Positions 12,343 through 24,493 are shown, counted from the stretch's first letter. The stretch: DNA of 64,000 nt from Morinoia aosen (GCA_030386875.1 CM059576.1:67393581-67457580); one strand, 5' to 3'. Notes: generated by a model from the letters alone, not told the origin. Numbers and translations are program-made.

Positions 12343-12804
12343 TTAAGGGGACTGTTCGGGGTAAAAAAAGTCTGTAAGTTCTCGGATTTTTCTGAGATAT
12401 CTACCGTAAGTGTAAATTGTTATGAATAACTTCTTTGATTTGTGCGTATTTTTCGTAACCACACATGAATAAGATTTTTTTTTAAAAACATGAAAAAACA
12501 TGTGTTGCAGAAAATCCTACTCCTCCTACAATTTTCAACTCACAGAAGTCAGAAAATATTTTCTAGATAGCAAATTGTCTTGTCTTGAGATCTGGTGCAA
12601 AAGTTTTTTGATTATATGGTTTTTTGAATTTTGAGAACTTTCCTCCCCAAAAATGATCTTTTTTCCACTTTTTTGAATAATTTGCTTCTAATTTTCAAGG
12701 TGAATTGAAATTTAAAAAAACTTTTGCACCGGATCTATTTTCCTTTTCAATCGCTATTGATTGGTATGCTTGCCATCTCTGTACCTTCAAAACTGTGGGA
12801 GGAG

Positions 12805-15515
12805 TAGTGATGCAGGTCAAAAAAAAACCGTGCTGTTTTTTTAAAAAAAAACATGTTTTTTTTTACAAAAAAAACCATGGCCAAAAAAAACGTAGATATT
12901 TTGGTTTTTTTAAATACCTTGTTTGAAAACAACTCAGAAAGGAAAAGAACCACTTTACATTATTTGTTTTCATGTCAGATTATCAGACAAAACAGCATAC
13001 TTCTTAATTCATGGTTTTCTACGGTTTAATTGAATTTTTTATTTTCTGTGGTTTCATGTATTGATATTTCATTCATTTTACAATGCATGTGAATCACTTT
13101 CAACTTCCCAACTAGTTTGTTGTTATAATATATATCTTTACTTATGGCCATTGATAGAGATATAACCAAAAAAACATGCGTTTTTTTTAAAAACATGTTA
13201 TTTTTACAAAAAACATGGCTAAAAAATGTGGATATTAATATATTTTATGTGACAAAGAAAACAAATGCTGTTTTTTTTACAGAAAAATAATGAATTAAAA
13301 ACATGGATATTAATATATTTTATGGGACCAAATAACCATGTTGTTTTTTTTAAACATGTTTTTCTACAAAAAATTCATGACTGAAAAAAACATGGGTTCT
13401 AATATCTTTTAATGACCAAAAAAATGTGCTTGTTTTTTTCAAAAAATATTTTTTACATAAAATCATAACTAAAAAATGTAGATATTAATATATTTTATGT
13501 GATCAAAAAACCCAATGCTGCTTTTTTGAAAACCATTTTTTTCAGAAAAATCATTACTAAAAATCATGGATGTCAATATATTTTAGTTGACCAAATAGAA
13601 CCATGCTGTTTTTTAAAAAACATCTTTTTCACAGAAAAATGACTAAAAATGTATATATTTATGTATTTCATATGACCAAAAACCATGCTTTTAGTAAAAA
13701 AAATGCGTTTTACACAAAAAAAAATGACAAAAAATGAATATTAATGATTTTTTGTAAAAAAAAAACATTTTTTTAAAAAAGCATGGTTTTTTGGTCACAT
13801 AAAACATATTAATATCCATTTTCTTCACAGAAGTCATGACTAAAAAATTAATGTTAATGACTTGTAAAAAAAACATGTATGAAACAAGATGATTTTTTTG
13901 GCCAAATTAAATATTTTATACTAATATCCATATTTTTTAGACATGCGTTTTTGTAAAAAAAATTGTCAATATGCAGTTTAATGCGCTCACGGAAATTAAA
14001 AATTCCGAACCAATGAATCCCTAGGGACACATTTAAAAATGTGTTACAAGAATATTCTGCTTGCAGATGCATTATTTTTAAGTTATTCAAGTTTTGAATT
14101 TTCGTCTTCCACAGCAGATGCGTTGCACGCTTGAGCTGTTAGAGTACGCTTGGGGACTTTGTAATTTATTATTGGCCGACCTCGCGGAGCCTGAACCCAC
14201 TTCTAGGATGTTTTAGTTAATAACACAATACAGGTTATCACCCCAATAATATTAGTGGGACTGGGGTAGTGAATACTAAAATCGAGATGCAGTTGACATC
14301 AGTTTCAATATGGCGGCCACTGTAGAACATTAGCAAAAGCATAGGAGTGAATACTGTACATTCAAGTATTCACTTCCCCAGCCCCACTAATATTTTTGGG
14401 TGATAATGTTTGTGTTATTAACTAAAACATCCTAGAAGTGGGTTCAGGCTCCGCTGGGTTGGCTAATAATAAATTAAAAGTACCCAAACGTACTTTAACA
14501 GCTCCAGCTCAAGCACGCAACTGACTGGAACTGACTGCTATGGAAAACAAAATTTTGAAGTTAAATAACTCAAAAATAATGCATCAGCAACCAGAATGGC
14601 ATTCATGTAAGAGGTTTTTAAACGTGTTCCTTTAGAGACCCTTCAGAATGGAATTTTTAATTTCCGTGGGCCCATTAAACTGCATATTGACTAAAAAATG
14701 TGAAAAAAATCAGCATGGTTTTATGGTCACATAAAATATATTAATATTCATGTTGTTTTACAAATGATTTTTTTTAAAAAACAGGATTTCTGATTTTAAA
14801 TTTTAGTTAGGTCACATAAAATGTTTTAATATCCAGTTTCTTAGTGATGGTTTTAGTAGAAAAAACATGTTTTTTTAGAAAAGACAGCATTAAGTTTTTA
14901 TGGCCACATAAAATACATTAATATCAATGTTCTTTAGTTGTGATTTTTTTAATAAAAATATCAGAAGGAAACCATAACGAGAAAGTGGTGGCAGATAACC
15001 CTTACCATGAGGAGTCTTAAGAGGAACATCAGGAGCCACAAACCTTATATAGATGGAGTCAAAATTCAGAGCTTACTATCTCTACTATGTCAGATCTTTT
15101 GGTCACATAAAAATAACATCGTAGTAGAGATACTAAGCTCTGAATTTTGACTTCATCAATATATATAAGTTCTGTGTCTCCTGCTGTTCCTCTACTCCTC
15201 TAGGTAATTGTAGGTTTTTGACTTCATCAATGCGAGTTCTGTTCCTCCTGCTGTTCCTCTTAGACTTCTCTATATAATTGTGGGTTATCTGCCACAGTTT
15301 TACGGTATGGTTTCTTTCTTTTTGATGCTTTTATTCCAAAAAATCATGACTAAAGAACATGGAAATTAATGTATTTTATGTGACCAATATTAAACAGACA
15401 TATACCTCACAAAATTTGGGTGTGTGCAAAAAAAAACAAAAAAAACACACATTAAAAACACGTTTTTTTTGCAAAAAAAACCGCCATCAAATAAAACCGT
15501 TTTTTTGCATCACTA
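12805..15515. mobile_element. hAT-type non-autonomous element, copy B (2711 bp)
   Basis: The terminal inverted repeats are TAGTGATGCA (12805-12814) and TGCATCACTA (15506-15515). A perfect 8-bp duplication GGGAGGAG flanks it (12797-12804 and 15516-15523), the hAT signature. The body matches copy A: both share the stretch with AACAGCATACTTCTTAATTC and CTTTACTTATGG before the roughly 80-bp unit series. It is longer because of an extra foldback at 13965-14691. There is no transposase, so it depends on an autonomous partner that is not in this window. Confidence 0.9.
13965..14691. mobile_element. 727-bp foldback element inside hAT copy B
   Basis: It starts GTCAATATGCAGTTTAATG and ends CATTAAACTGCATATTGAC. 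The arms (about 13965-14280 and 14367-14691) are inverted copies throughout, for example AACCCACTTCTAGGATGTTT against AAACATCCTAGAAGTGGGTT. A central loop of about 85 bp repeats AGTGAATACT. Copy A lacks it, so it was inserted into copy B or lost from A. The flanks are A-rich and a duplication cannot be called. Confidence 0.75.
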
Positions 15516-16237
15516 GGGAGGAGTAGGTTTTCAAAAATCAAGAGGGTAAGTATTCAGAGAAGCAATTTTTCCAAAAAAAGTATTTTTGTTCTTTACTAAT
15601 TTTTTAATTGATTGTTATCAGCAATTCTGTACCTTCTTATGTACCTTCAAAACAGTGGGTAAGGATCCATTTCAAAAGTCAATAAATATAAGTTTCAGAA
15701 CAGGGTTAATTTTTTAACAATATATCTTTTCAATGCTGACTAATTTTTTTTTTCAATTATCTGTATTGCTGTCTAGCTCTTTTTAAGCCCTTGCGATTGA
15801 TATAATTGACACTCCTGTAGCTTTAAAACTCCGGGAGGTGTTTATGTTTACATAGCCAGCTAATTAGCTGATGACTCAGCAGCCGGACTCGAAACAAACA
15901 CTCAATTACACCATCATAATTTATCACTTAGTAATAGAATGTTTCGTTTGAGTATGAAAGCATTTCAAGTAAGGCCATGAATGAACTCTCTTGCTATTCC
16001 AGTAGAGAAACACTCAATACTGGCTCGTAATGGGGGGAGGAAGAGGGAGGTCACCCATCCATTGGCGCACCTCAAGGTCATGCTAGTGAGCGTCTTCTAC
16101 CCCGTCCAGAAGACTAACCAATTGACGCACTTGAAAGCCAATTATATCGTTGGATGCGCAAGAAAAATCTCTACAAGATGAGTTCATAAACTGAAAAATG
16201 ACCATAATCCGGAAATAGACCCGAACCTTGCCCTTAA

Positions 16238-18439
16238 GTGTCTGGTGTAAAGAGCAAGGTGCTAAAAAATCAAACATTTTTTTGGGGCCAAAAACCGAAA
16301 TGAGATAATTGCATGAAAATCTCCTAAGCCCTTCCTCTAGTACATAGAAATGTCATTTGAATCGTGTTGGCAACCCAAACCCTCATAATCACCTCCAAAT
16401 TGCCCGCTTCCCTGCAGACGTGCTCAGAGTGACCAGCTGTGGCTCTGCTTAGCTTTGTTAGTTGCTCCAAAATTTTTTCTTTCTTTTTACACAACTGTCC
16501 ATTCATTAGAGAGGTTTAGTAGTTTTTTGACCTTCTTAGTGAGTGATTTTGTGCTTGTGCATCCTGTAAAATGCCTAGAATATCAAATGCAGCAGTCCGC
16601 TCTGGCTGAAGATGCTTTTTCAATTTTGAGGGGCAATTCCAGCTACAGTTTTCACATATGGAGATCATTCCTACATCGTAAAGATGAAGGTGATCACTAT
16701 AAATTTAAGGGTACTTTATTGGTTAGCTTATTAAAAATTTGTTTATTGCAGAGAAAAATAAAATTGGATTTTAAAAACAGAATTCTTTTCAATTATGTCT
16801 AAAGCAATATCAAAAAACTGTTTCTGATTTCTTTTAGTTATGTTCATTGTGAATCAAACAAAAAAATTGTCTCAAATACAAAATTGGCTGAGAAATTAAA
16901 ATTTCAAGAAATTTGCCTCAGGGGGAAATTCCAAATACTCTTTCGGCTATAAATGTTGTAAACATGCTGTGAATACCTTAGAGCTTATATCACTCTAGAA
17001 GTATTTTTTAAAATTCTTGAAGATTTCATTGGGAAAAACTGTTGAGATCCCTCTGTAGATGCAGCAAGTACTAGTGACATTAGTGGAAGTGATTTATTAT
17101 ATTTCACTCTGCCCTCCATCTTACGGTCGCAAAATCAGAAAATTTCTTGTGAAATTCGTAATTTATGTAATAAGTTCTATCTGCAAGTTCACATAAGCAT
17201 TACTTTCCGGAATTTTTTCAACATTGGCAGTTCTTTTCGGTACGGCGATAAGATGCCCACTTTGTTGCTTAGCTGCGTAGTCTATAGATATGCGTGTGGC
17301 CAGTGTGGGGCCACTTATGGTGAGACTGCTTGCCATTTTGCAACACGCATAGCTGTGCACAAGGGGGTGTCGGTCCATATGAGAAATAAAGTGTCAAACC
17401 CATTGCACAGCAGTATAAGGATCACGCATTAGAATCTGACCATCCAATCCGCACTGATAATTTCAAAATAATCTCAACTTGTAATAAACATAGTTTTAAG
17501 TTACTACAAAGTATCATAATTCATCAATTTAAACCAAGTCTCAACCTATGTCATTTTCTGCGCATCTAAATATCTTGTCCTAATTTGTTCATTTAATTTC
17601 CACTAACAATTTGAATTCATCTACTGTACCTACCATGTTTCAATTTATTATTCCAGATATTGCAAATGAGTAAGGATATGGTTAAAAACTCTATTTCTGA
17701 AATACATCGTGAGATTTTGTGAAAGATGTTTTTACGCGCCTTAGTTTTACTAGTTTTACTGATTTATTATAACTATGGAAGACTTATCTAAAATCTTTTA
17801 GACTTATTGGTAGTTTTTTAGTTCGTAAGTTTTGGCAGAAAACAATGGTATGAAACAGTGTCATACGCGCTCTGATGCTCGGTAACTTTGAATGCCATTT
17901 TCTCTGAAACACTTCCAACTTTGCCACTTTATTTCTGCTACAGTTTTGAAGGTAAGAAGAAAAAGTTGTAAAGATCAAGGATCTTTTTTGCATTGTAAAG
18001 ATCAAGGAGAGTACTATAAAATTGAGAGGTAGTTTTTGATCAGTTGATTATGAATTTTTTTTAATAATTTTTTCTTGCTGAATCAGGAAAAATGTTTGAA
18101 AATGAAAAAAATATGTTACCGTATTTCTGAAGCAATACAAAAACATTGAATCCTAATTTTGTATATATGTCTATTGCAAATCTAACAAAAAATCTCTGCA
18201 CAATCTTGGCTAAAAAATAGCAATTTGAAAAAATTTTCCTCTGGGGGAGGAGTGGGAGAAAAGAGGTATGGGTAAATTCCATAAAATTTATGGCTATAAA
18301 TGTCTATTCGAATGTTATAAACATATGAATACATTAGAGCTTATTTCACTCGTGAAATATTTGCATAAATTTTCGAATATTTTATTGGGTCAAATTGTTT
18401 GATTCTCTGAAGGGGAACGTATACCCAGAATCCGGAAAA
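16238..18439. repeat. Diverged direct duplication, no gene
   Basis: About 16620-17040 and 17930-18400 share order and wording: a CTACAGTTTT region, a stretch before AGCAATA, GGCTATAAATG..TGTTATAAACAT and TTAGAGCTTAT, then a TTCATTGGG or TTTATTGGG end. No protein motif is present. The rest shows nothing recognisable. Confidence 0.4.
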
Positions 18440-20645
18440 TTCCTGGTTTTTGTTTTATAACTTAATTCGTTAGAGATGTGCTTTCTTCACTAGCTGTGAA
18501 ATATGCTGAACGTTTTGTGCTTTGTGAGAGGGGGAAGGGTGTCTTTGAATCCAGCTGGTAGTGCCAGACAGTCACTGCATTAGACATGAACCAGTAATAT
18601 CTGGATTATGTTGTGTTGGTCTATTTGACACAGAACTCCCTAGTTTACAATCTAGCAAAGCTTCAAAACGTTCTTTGCTGCGTGAGAGGGGAAAACGATG
18701 GTGGTTAGGGTAGGAGTGCATCAAGGAGGACGCTGCGTGCGCACTTCTGTAGCAGTGATACGTATTATCTATGATACCAGTTCCAAATGTCTCTTGATAC
18801 CTCTGGTACAAGTTCCTTCAAGGAAGAAAAAAAAAACTCACATGAAAAACTATTCATATATTCAGATAGCTTTCAGAACATCAACCGTGTCAATTTTTCC
18901 AAGCAATGTAGCTTGCATATGAAAAAAAGTAAAATTTTAGAAAAATGTTCTCTCTGAACAGTTGAAAATAGGAAAAAAGGGTATTTCCACAAGCCATTAT
19001 CTCCAAAAGTTTTCTGCCATCAAAATGATCCTGCCATCTTGAAATTTTCTACCATCTTGAGTAATGTGATTTAGATATCATTGAATGAGCAAAGAGTGGC
19101 TGATTGGCTGGACGGAGAATCAATATGAAATTCATTGTACTTCTTTAGTTACATTGAAAAATCTATGGAAAAATCATAACCTTTGAAAAGAAAAATTGTA
19201 TTATAAAAACTAAACTTTCACAAATTTTGAATCCATTCTTTGTCCGGCCATGCATCAATTAATTTTCTGTGCATTCAACGAAACCTAAATCATTGCTCTA
19301 CAATGGAAACTTTCAGAGGAGATAGCTTTGGAAAGTGCCTTATTTTTTCACCAATTTTTACCCATTGTCTCAGTAATTAGTTCAAAATTTGAAAAAATTT
19401 TGGAGTACGCACCTGTAACCCTATCAAAAATACACATATATGCAAAATTTCATAAAATCTAGTTCCCATAGAACAAATGTGACAGCCACTTTTTTGATTG
19501 AAGTTTGTTGTATGGGACCTAGTTCTATAAAATTTGGCAACTCTTCTTAGAGTCATAGGTGCGTGTCCCAAACTTTTTTCAACTTTCAAATTAATTACTG
19601 AGATAATAGGAAAAAATGAATGAAAAAATAGGATATTTTCAAAAGCTATCTTCTCCGAAAGTTATTATTGTAGAGCAATGATTTATGTCTCATTGAATGC
19701 GCAAAATGTTGCTGCATAGCTGGACGTGGGCTTGTTATGAAATTTGCTGGTTTTTATATATGAAATTGCTTTTGTTATCTTTCATTTTCTGAAGATTTTT
19801 CTATGTAACTAAAAAATTACTGTGAATTTCAATGGGAACCCACATCCAGTTATGCAGCAACATTTCACGTATTCAATGAGACTTGAATCATTACGATAAT
19901 AACTTTCAGAGGAGATAGATTTTTAACTTTTACCTTCAACTGTTCTGGAAGTGCATTTTTCTACAATTTTTCACATTTTCCTTTGCAAGCTATATTACTT
20001 GAAAAAATTGACTCGGTTGATGTTCTGAAAGCTATCTGAACATTTGAATTTATTTCCATATAAGTTTTTTGTTGTTCTTTGAATGAACTGGTACCACAGG
20101 GATCACAGATATGCATGGAGCTGGCATCACTGATATGAACCACAGCTCAAGGTGCGCATGCTGCGGCATCCTCGACGCGCAACACCCTTTCTTGCCTATG
20201 TTTTCCAATCTCACAGAACAAAGAAAGTTGTGTAGCTTTGCTAGATTGTAAACTAAGGATTTCTGTGTCAAATAGACAAACAAAACAAAATCCAAATATT
20301 TCTGGTTTGTGCCTAATGCAGTTACTGTCCGGCACTATATGATTTGAATCCACCCCCCCCCCCTCCCTCCCGTTTTCCCCTCTCACAAAGCCCAGAACGT
20401 TCTGAACCTTTGCTGTCTTGTAAAATAGTGACTTCTGTATTGAATAGAACAATAAAACTACAAAAAAAGAATTTTCAGGGGCGTGGCACATGCACTTGCC
20501 GGTCGGCACTGGCTGCTGATTGGACCCCTCTCCCTCTTCTAAACCCCATTTCCTCCTCTTACGGTGCTCAGATCGTTCTGCAAATTTGCTAGCTTGAGAA
20601 GTAAGCATATCTCTAGCGAATAGAGCAATAAAAAACCCAGATTTG
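18440..20645. repeat. Long imperfect inverted repeat, about 2.2 kb
   Basis: Arms meet near 19490. Matched pairs include TTTGACACAGAACTCCCTAG near 18628 with its inverse near 20255, the TTCAGATAGCTTTCAGAACA block near 18860 with its inverse near 20020, and CAATGATTTA/TAAATCATTG blocks near 19290 and 19680. The right arm has an additional partly duplicated unit (about 20340-20600). Open frames here (for example 20147-20815 on the - strand) are by-products of the repeat. It may be a foldback transposon; no target duplication was identified. Confidence 0.7.
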
Positions 20646-21638
20646 GCTTCGATGTTCACGTCAAAGCAATGAGCTATTATAATGAAAATAGAGCATGTCT
20701 GAGGTTGTGGGTTTGCATCAGTCATGTGTAATGATGTTATGTTTGTTAAATATGTATACAGAAAGAGTTTTTGGTCAGATGAATGCAAGACTTTTTTGGG
20801 AGGGGGGGGGTGCACATTAGGTGCACAGTCATCAATACATTGCAGCTACTCTGTGCTGATATTTTAGCATTATTAGCTAAGATTAATAGAAATTGTAGAC
20901 TGGTAAGTGTTTATAGGGGTCTCTTAGGGAAAGATTTCAGGTGGTTGTAGAAGGATTAAGATAAGAATTGTTTATCAAAAGTTGGTTGTAGTATTTGGGA
21001 GTGCTATGGGCTACTAATAATGAATAAGATGAGGTGAAAACTAAAAGATGGTAACAAGCATGGGAAAGTTTGTAAGGAGCTATAAGGAAAAGTTACCTGA
21101 CTATAAACGCTAGAAAAATTGAATTGTGAGGTAATAAGGCATTTTGTTGTTTCATTCATTGAATGGAGCTAATTCTCCTTTGTATTCATATTTCATTCTA
21201 TTGTATTCAGTTTTGCTCCTCTATTGATTGCTTTTTTAATTCTTTTCAGCTTTATCTTACAATAAAGAAAAATAATTTAATATAAATTTAATCAATAGAT
21301 ATAATACTTGAATAACCTCATAAAACCTGCCTTCCTGAAAAAGGATATCCTGTGTGATCAGGACTCTCATTAGGTAAGTCATTCATCATTTATTCAAAGA
21401 TAGCTTCTGATGCCAGTCTCTAATTACTATAGTTCTTATGTATTGCAGGATAAAACTATTTGTTGTGATAATGTTAAAATATAGTCGAGATCAGAGGAGT
21501 CACATTTTCTCTTTAATTTAGAAGAACATTTATGAGTGACCTCTTTTTTTGCTATTGCAGTTGTACAGTAGGATGATGCCATACTGCAACTTTGAAGGTT
21601 ATGATTGTTTGATTGTTTGTCCTTGTGTACCTTCATAG
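20646..21638. other. No recognised feature
   Basis: No exon-like or repeat structure was identified. It ends at the splice-bounded open stretch at 21639. Confidence 0.4.
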
Positions 21639-21728
21639 CAGTGAGGATCAGGTGGAGACCAGCGAGTTGTTGCTGGCTGAAGTGCCTGGCAGTGTAGGAG
21701 CCACTGATTGCCTTCTGGAGTCTGACAG
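21639..21728 (+). CDS. Possible upstream exon (uncertain)
   Basis: A 90-bp stretch lies between an acceptor-like CTTCATAG and a good donor AG/GTGAGC. One frame is open throughout and reads like protein, with EDQVETSELLLAEVPG near its start. It ends in phase 2. It would join the zinc-finger exon in frame only if the acceptor CACCCAG at 24380 is used; with the acceptor ending at 24364 it hits a stop. It could instead be a 5' UTR exon, an exon of another transcript, or chance. No known domain is visible. Confidence 0.3.
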
Positions 21729-22021
21729 GTGAGCCTTCATAGCCTGCTTTACTTCTTTGATACCTCTCTAATCCTGTGACTCATTGGTTTTTCAGTCATT
21801 TGTTTCTATAGTTAGAGTTTCGTTTAGTTTTGACTTGTCTTCAATTTTTAGACAACTGTGTTCAAGATTTGATTTCATATGTAACATCATTCAAGACCTT
21901 TGAGTTATTTTCAGTTCTTGAATAATTTTATTTATAGCATTTAATTGAATCCTATGTTTTTTGTTTAGCTATCTTGAATTTTTGCAAAAATTAATAATTC
22001 AACTTACTACTTTTTATTGAT

Positions 22022-22393
22022 TTAATTTTGTGCTATGATTTCCAGTGTTGATAGAAATTCCTGAGTCTTCTCAAGTGCAGCCTTTGGGATTGCTAACAAG
22101 TTACCCATATCACCATTTCGTAGTTTTCTTTGATCGTCTGTTATATTTTGCTCATTCATAAGGTTTGCTCTCAGTGTTTCTAAATTATTGGCTCTGTAGT
22201 TGCTGCTATATTGGTCTTCTGGAACCTTTAGCATTTCTGTATTGAGAAGGAAGACATTGAAGTGTTCTAACAGTATGAGAGTGTCAGGCTGATGTGCTGG
22301 ATGGATATGAAACTTGGAGCTCAAAAGTGGCTGATAGGAGTCAGGTGAATGTACTCCAGATGGAGTGTCCGAGGAGTATGGCTGGAGTGACAT
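22022..22393 (-). CDS. Unrecognised 123-residue open frame
   Basis: The composition looks protein-like, hydrophilic with a leucine-rich middle (LILLEHFNVFLLN) and an acidic/basic C-terminal third. AATAAA on the minus strand directly follows the stop, and CCTATCCCAG just upstream of the ATG resembles a splice acceptor. I do not recognise the family. It may be a last exon, a retrocopy, or noise next to the non-LTR remnant on the opposite strand. Confidence 0.25.
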   Translation of the reverse strand: MSLQPYSSDTPSGVHSPDSYQPLLSSKFHIHPAHQPDTLILLEHFNVFLLNTEMLKVPEDQYSSNYRANNLETLRANLMNEQNITDDQRKLRNGDMGNLLAIPKAALEKTQEFLSTLEIIAQN

Positions 22394-22419
22394 TCTGGGA
22401 TAGGTAAATCAATGAGCTG

Positions 22420-22720
22420 AGGAGTATGACAAATGTGGAAAGGATGGCAAAAAGTATGAACTGCTGTTTGTTGAAGTGGTTTGGCCATATGGAGAAATTA
22501 AAAAGAAATTGTTGGTGAAGGAAGCAGTGAAGTCAGAAGCAGGAGAAGGAATGTTAGAGGTTAGTCAAAAACTAGATTAATGAGTGGAGTTGAAAGAGCA
22601 TTGCACCAGTATTTTAGAAGATGACCTACAGTTAAAGATGAGTTGATAGTGGTTGTAAGTGCCTGACTGTGATTGTCATGACGGGTATGGCTGGAGGCTC
22701 TTTGTCTGCTGGAGTGACCC
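22420..22720 (+). pseudogene. Short non-LTR retrotransposon tail remnant
   Basis: From about 22427 one frame gives ERMAKSMNCCLLKWFGHMEK and then a stop. The pattern 'RM, then LKWFGHMEK' is the stretch commonly found C-terminal to the reverse transcriptase in non-LTR elements. Later frames are broken. No RT blocks are present. Confidence 0.45.
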
Positions 22721-22874
22721 ATGTTTGGTAAATAGGATGTGAAATTGTGTCAATTCTTTAAGTCTGGAATTTTTGAAGTCTTATAAACTGCAAGAGTAAA
22801 TCCACATAGTGCTGTTGGGCCTTGCTGTGGAACAGACTCTCATAAGATCTATATGCAATAGAGTATACACTTGA

Positions 22875-23260
22875 AAGTTATTGTCATCTCAGGAGGATAC
22901 AACTTCTTTGTCAAGTATTTATTACTCCCTGGAGGAATTTTCAGATTCCATTCTTAAAAAGCCATTTTATTTATTTAAATAGAATAATTTCATTTTGTTA
23001 CAAGTCATATTTTTTCAGTTACTCCTTTTTTTTCTGTATCCATAACTTTATTTTTCAGCTTTAATTTTGTGTGTTAAACTCTTTTCCTTACTTGCTGTTC
23101 TTGTATGCAGGGGAATCAGTGTGACAGCAGACCTTGCGTGTAGACTCCTTGTTGCCTCAACTCCAAACTGAACGCTGCCTCCAACTTTCTTCCTATAAGA
23201 ACACCTCTGTTGGGAAAAGGTAGGTTAAACTAACATCTAGTATAATACTTTACCTCTATA
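22875..23260 (+). mobile_element. SINE-C copy 1 (diverged), with cryptic splice sites
   Basis: It is homologous to 51584-51913 and 30180-30556: the GGAGGATACAAC start, AAATAGAATAATTTC, GTTAC-AAGTC, then TTGCCTCAACTCCAAACTGAA and AAAAGGTAGGTTAAAC near the end. Inside it, CTTGTATGCAG (ending 23110) and GAAAAG/GTAGGT (23219/23220) look like an acceptor and donor, but the interval is repeat sequence and its open frame from 21639 soon hits a stop. Confidence 0.6.
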
Positions 23261-23387
23261 CTAAGCAGTGTTTTCTTCATTTCTCCTTTTGGCTTTCCTA
23301 CGTTGGGGTTAGGGAGGCTTCAACTAATTTATAATTCGATCTGTGGGTTGTTTGACTATAGGGGTGAATCTGATTCCTGCTGGTTGA

Positions 23388-23615
23388 CTATCTTTGTGGA
23401 GGGGATTGACCTTGGTGATTACAAGGTGTCTGTGATAGTGTAGCCAGTTTGTAAATGCTTCCAATTTTTAAATTGTTATGAAAAGATTGATTTATTGCAT
23501 AGAGAAAACTAAAATTGAACATTTTATTTTGTTCTGTTTGGCTTTCAAAATAACCACCACCAGGCTCAAGACATTCACCAATATGAATATCAATTTGTGC
23601 TACAACATCCTTCAA
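23388..23615 (-). pseudogene. Possible transposase C-terminal scrap
   Basis: The minus frame contains CLEPGGGYFES. Mariner/Tc-like transposases often end in a C-[IL]-E-x-G-G-x-x-FE tail, as does the fragment at 36113-36553. Nothing upstream in the frame supports a catalytic domain, so this is a weak call. Confidence 0.2.
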
Positions 23616-24364
23616 AGTATTAACACAAATGAATTAAATGACATTTTTGGCATCGTTTTTCAGTGGAGCAATGTGCAATACAAAATACTCTTCATGTTAT
23701 GAAGTCAAAGAATGAACCCTAAAAAAGACACAAATCAGGTAATCATGATTTAGCAATATTTGATCTAGGTGAAATTCGTCTTTAAGGAAATCAGCCTTTC
23801 AACTAATTTACTTCTAACTTGATGATGTCCCACCAAATGGGAGATCCTAATGAAGACAGTAATTTCTACAACTTGATGTTCATGTTGATATATGAACCTT
23901 TGATTTCTGTTAACCATTCATTATTGATTGATCATTTGAGACCCAAAAAACAATATACTCATCTTTTGCTAGCTGATTGTTATGAAGCAACTAGACAACA
24001 AAAAACTAAAGAATTAACTCACAAAGTAATTCAATAGTGCGTGTTTCATTTGAAAAACCAAAAGATTGAAAAAACGGGTATCACTTCAATGAAATAATAA
24101 TTTTGACTGCACACTTTTTCTCACTAAAGAATCTTTGAGTGGTTCATACTATAACACAAGGCAAAAATTATGTTACTCTATTCTTTCATTAAATGATCTT
24201 AAATTGTCGGATCCACTTGATGTATGGTTATCTTGCATTAATGAAATGTGTGGGCGCTTATTATTTTCTGTAATGATGGAAGAACAGCATTTTGTTTTTA
24301 GTTTTTTCAAGTTATAACTTCAATTTTCTCAAATATTAAAACAAAGAAGCATCCCATTGCTCAG
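23616..24364. other. No recognised feature upstream of the zinc-finger gene
   Basis: Open frames at 23819-24037 and 24135-24317 have no recognisable motif. This would be the intron or promoter-proximal region immediately 5' of the first coding exon; no TATA box or initiator could be picked out with confidence. Confidence 0.35.
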
Positions 24365-24381
24365 GTACCTCAGCACCCAGC

Positions 24382-24493
24382 ATGGAGCGTGCAGTGGTTA
24401 TGGTGCACAAGCTAACAGATGCTGAAGTGGAGAGGCTGTGCCGCAGGCAGGATTTCATCAAGCAAGAAGCTGCAGCGGAGAACATGACGCATG
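24382..24493 (+). CDS. C2H2 zinc-finger protein, coding exon 1 (residues 1-37)
   Basis: The start ATG at 24382 sits in a strong context (AGCATGG, A at -3 and G at +4). The exon follows an acceptor-like TTGCTCAG ending at 24364 and ends at a good donor, ATG/GTAAGA, leaving one base of a split Gly codon (phase 1). It encodes a charged segment with no finger. The key motif is IKQE at residues 26-29, a psi-K-x-E site. The next intron (24494-28068) carries SINE-C and a Penelope-like insertion. Start and exon are supported by phase matching with exon 2, not by transcript data. Confidence 0.65.

Larger units (their letters stand above)
12343..16237. mobile_element. TTAA-ended element, copy 3, split by a hAT-type insertion
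   Basis: The left end reads TTAAGGGGACTGTTCGGG at 12343. The right end, read inverted from 16237, is TTAAGGGCAAGGTTCGGG. Removing the inserted hAT element and one 8-bp duplication leaves about 1176 bp, close to the 1118 and 1155 bp of the copies at 5961 and 46578. The interior is AT-rich without a transposase and is not obviously homologous to the other two by eye, so it may be a related subfamily rather than the same one. Confidence 0.6.

Noticed and set aside
20147-20815. 222-codon open frame on the minus strand
   Set aside because: It runs through the right arm of the long inverted repeat and its tandem units, has no domain, and has no counterpart frame in the left arm.
23111-23219. 5' UTR exon of the zinc-finger gene, bounded by GCAG and GTAGGT
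   Set aside because: The interval is part of a SINE-C copy, and similar words occur in other copies that cannot be exons. Kept only as a finding about cryptic splice sites.
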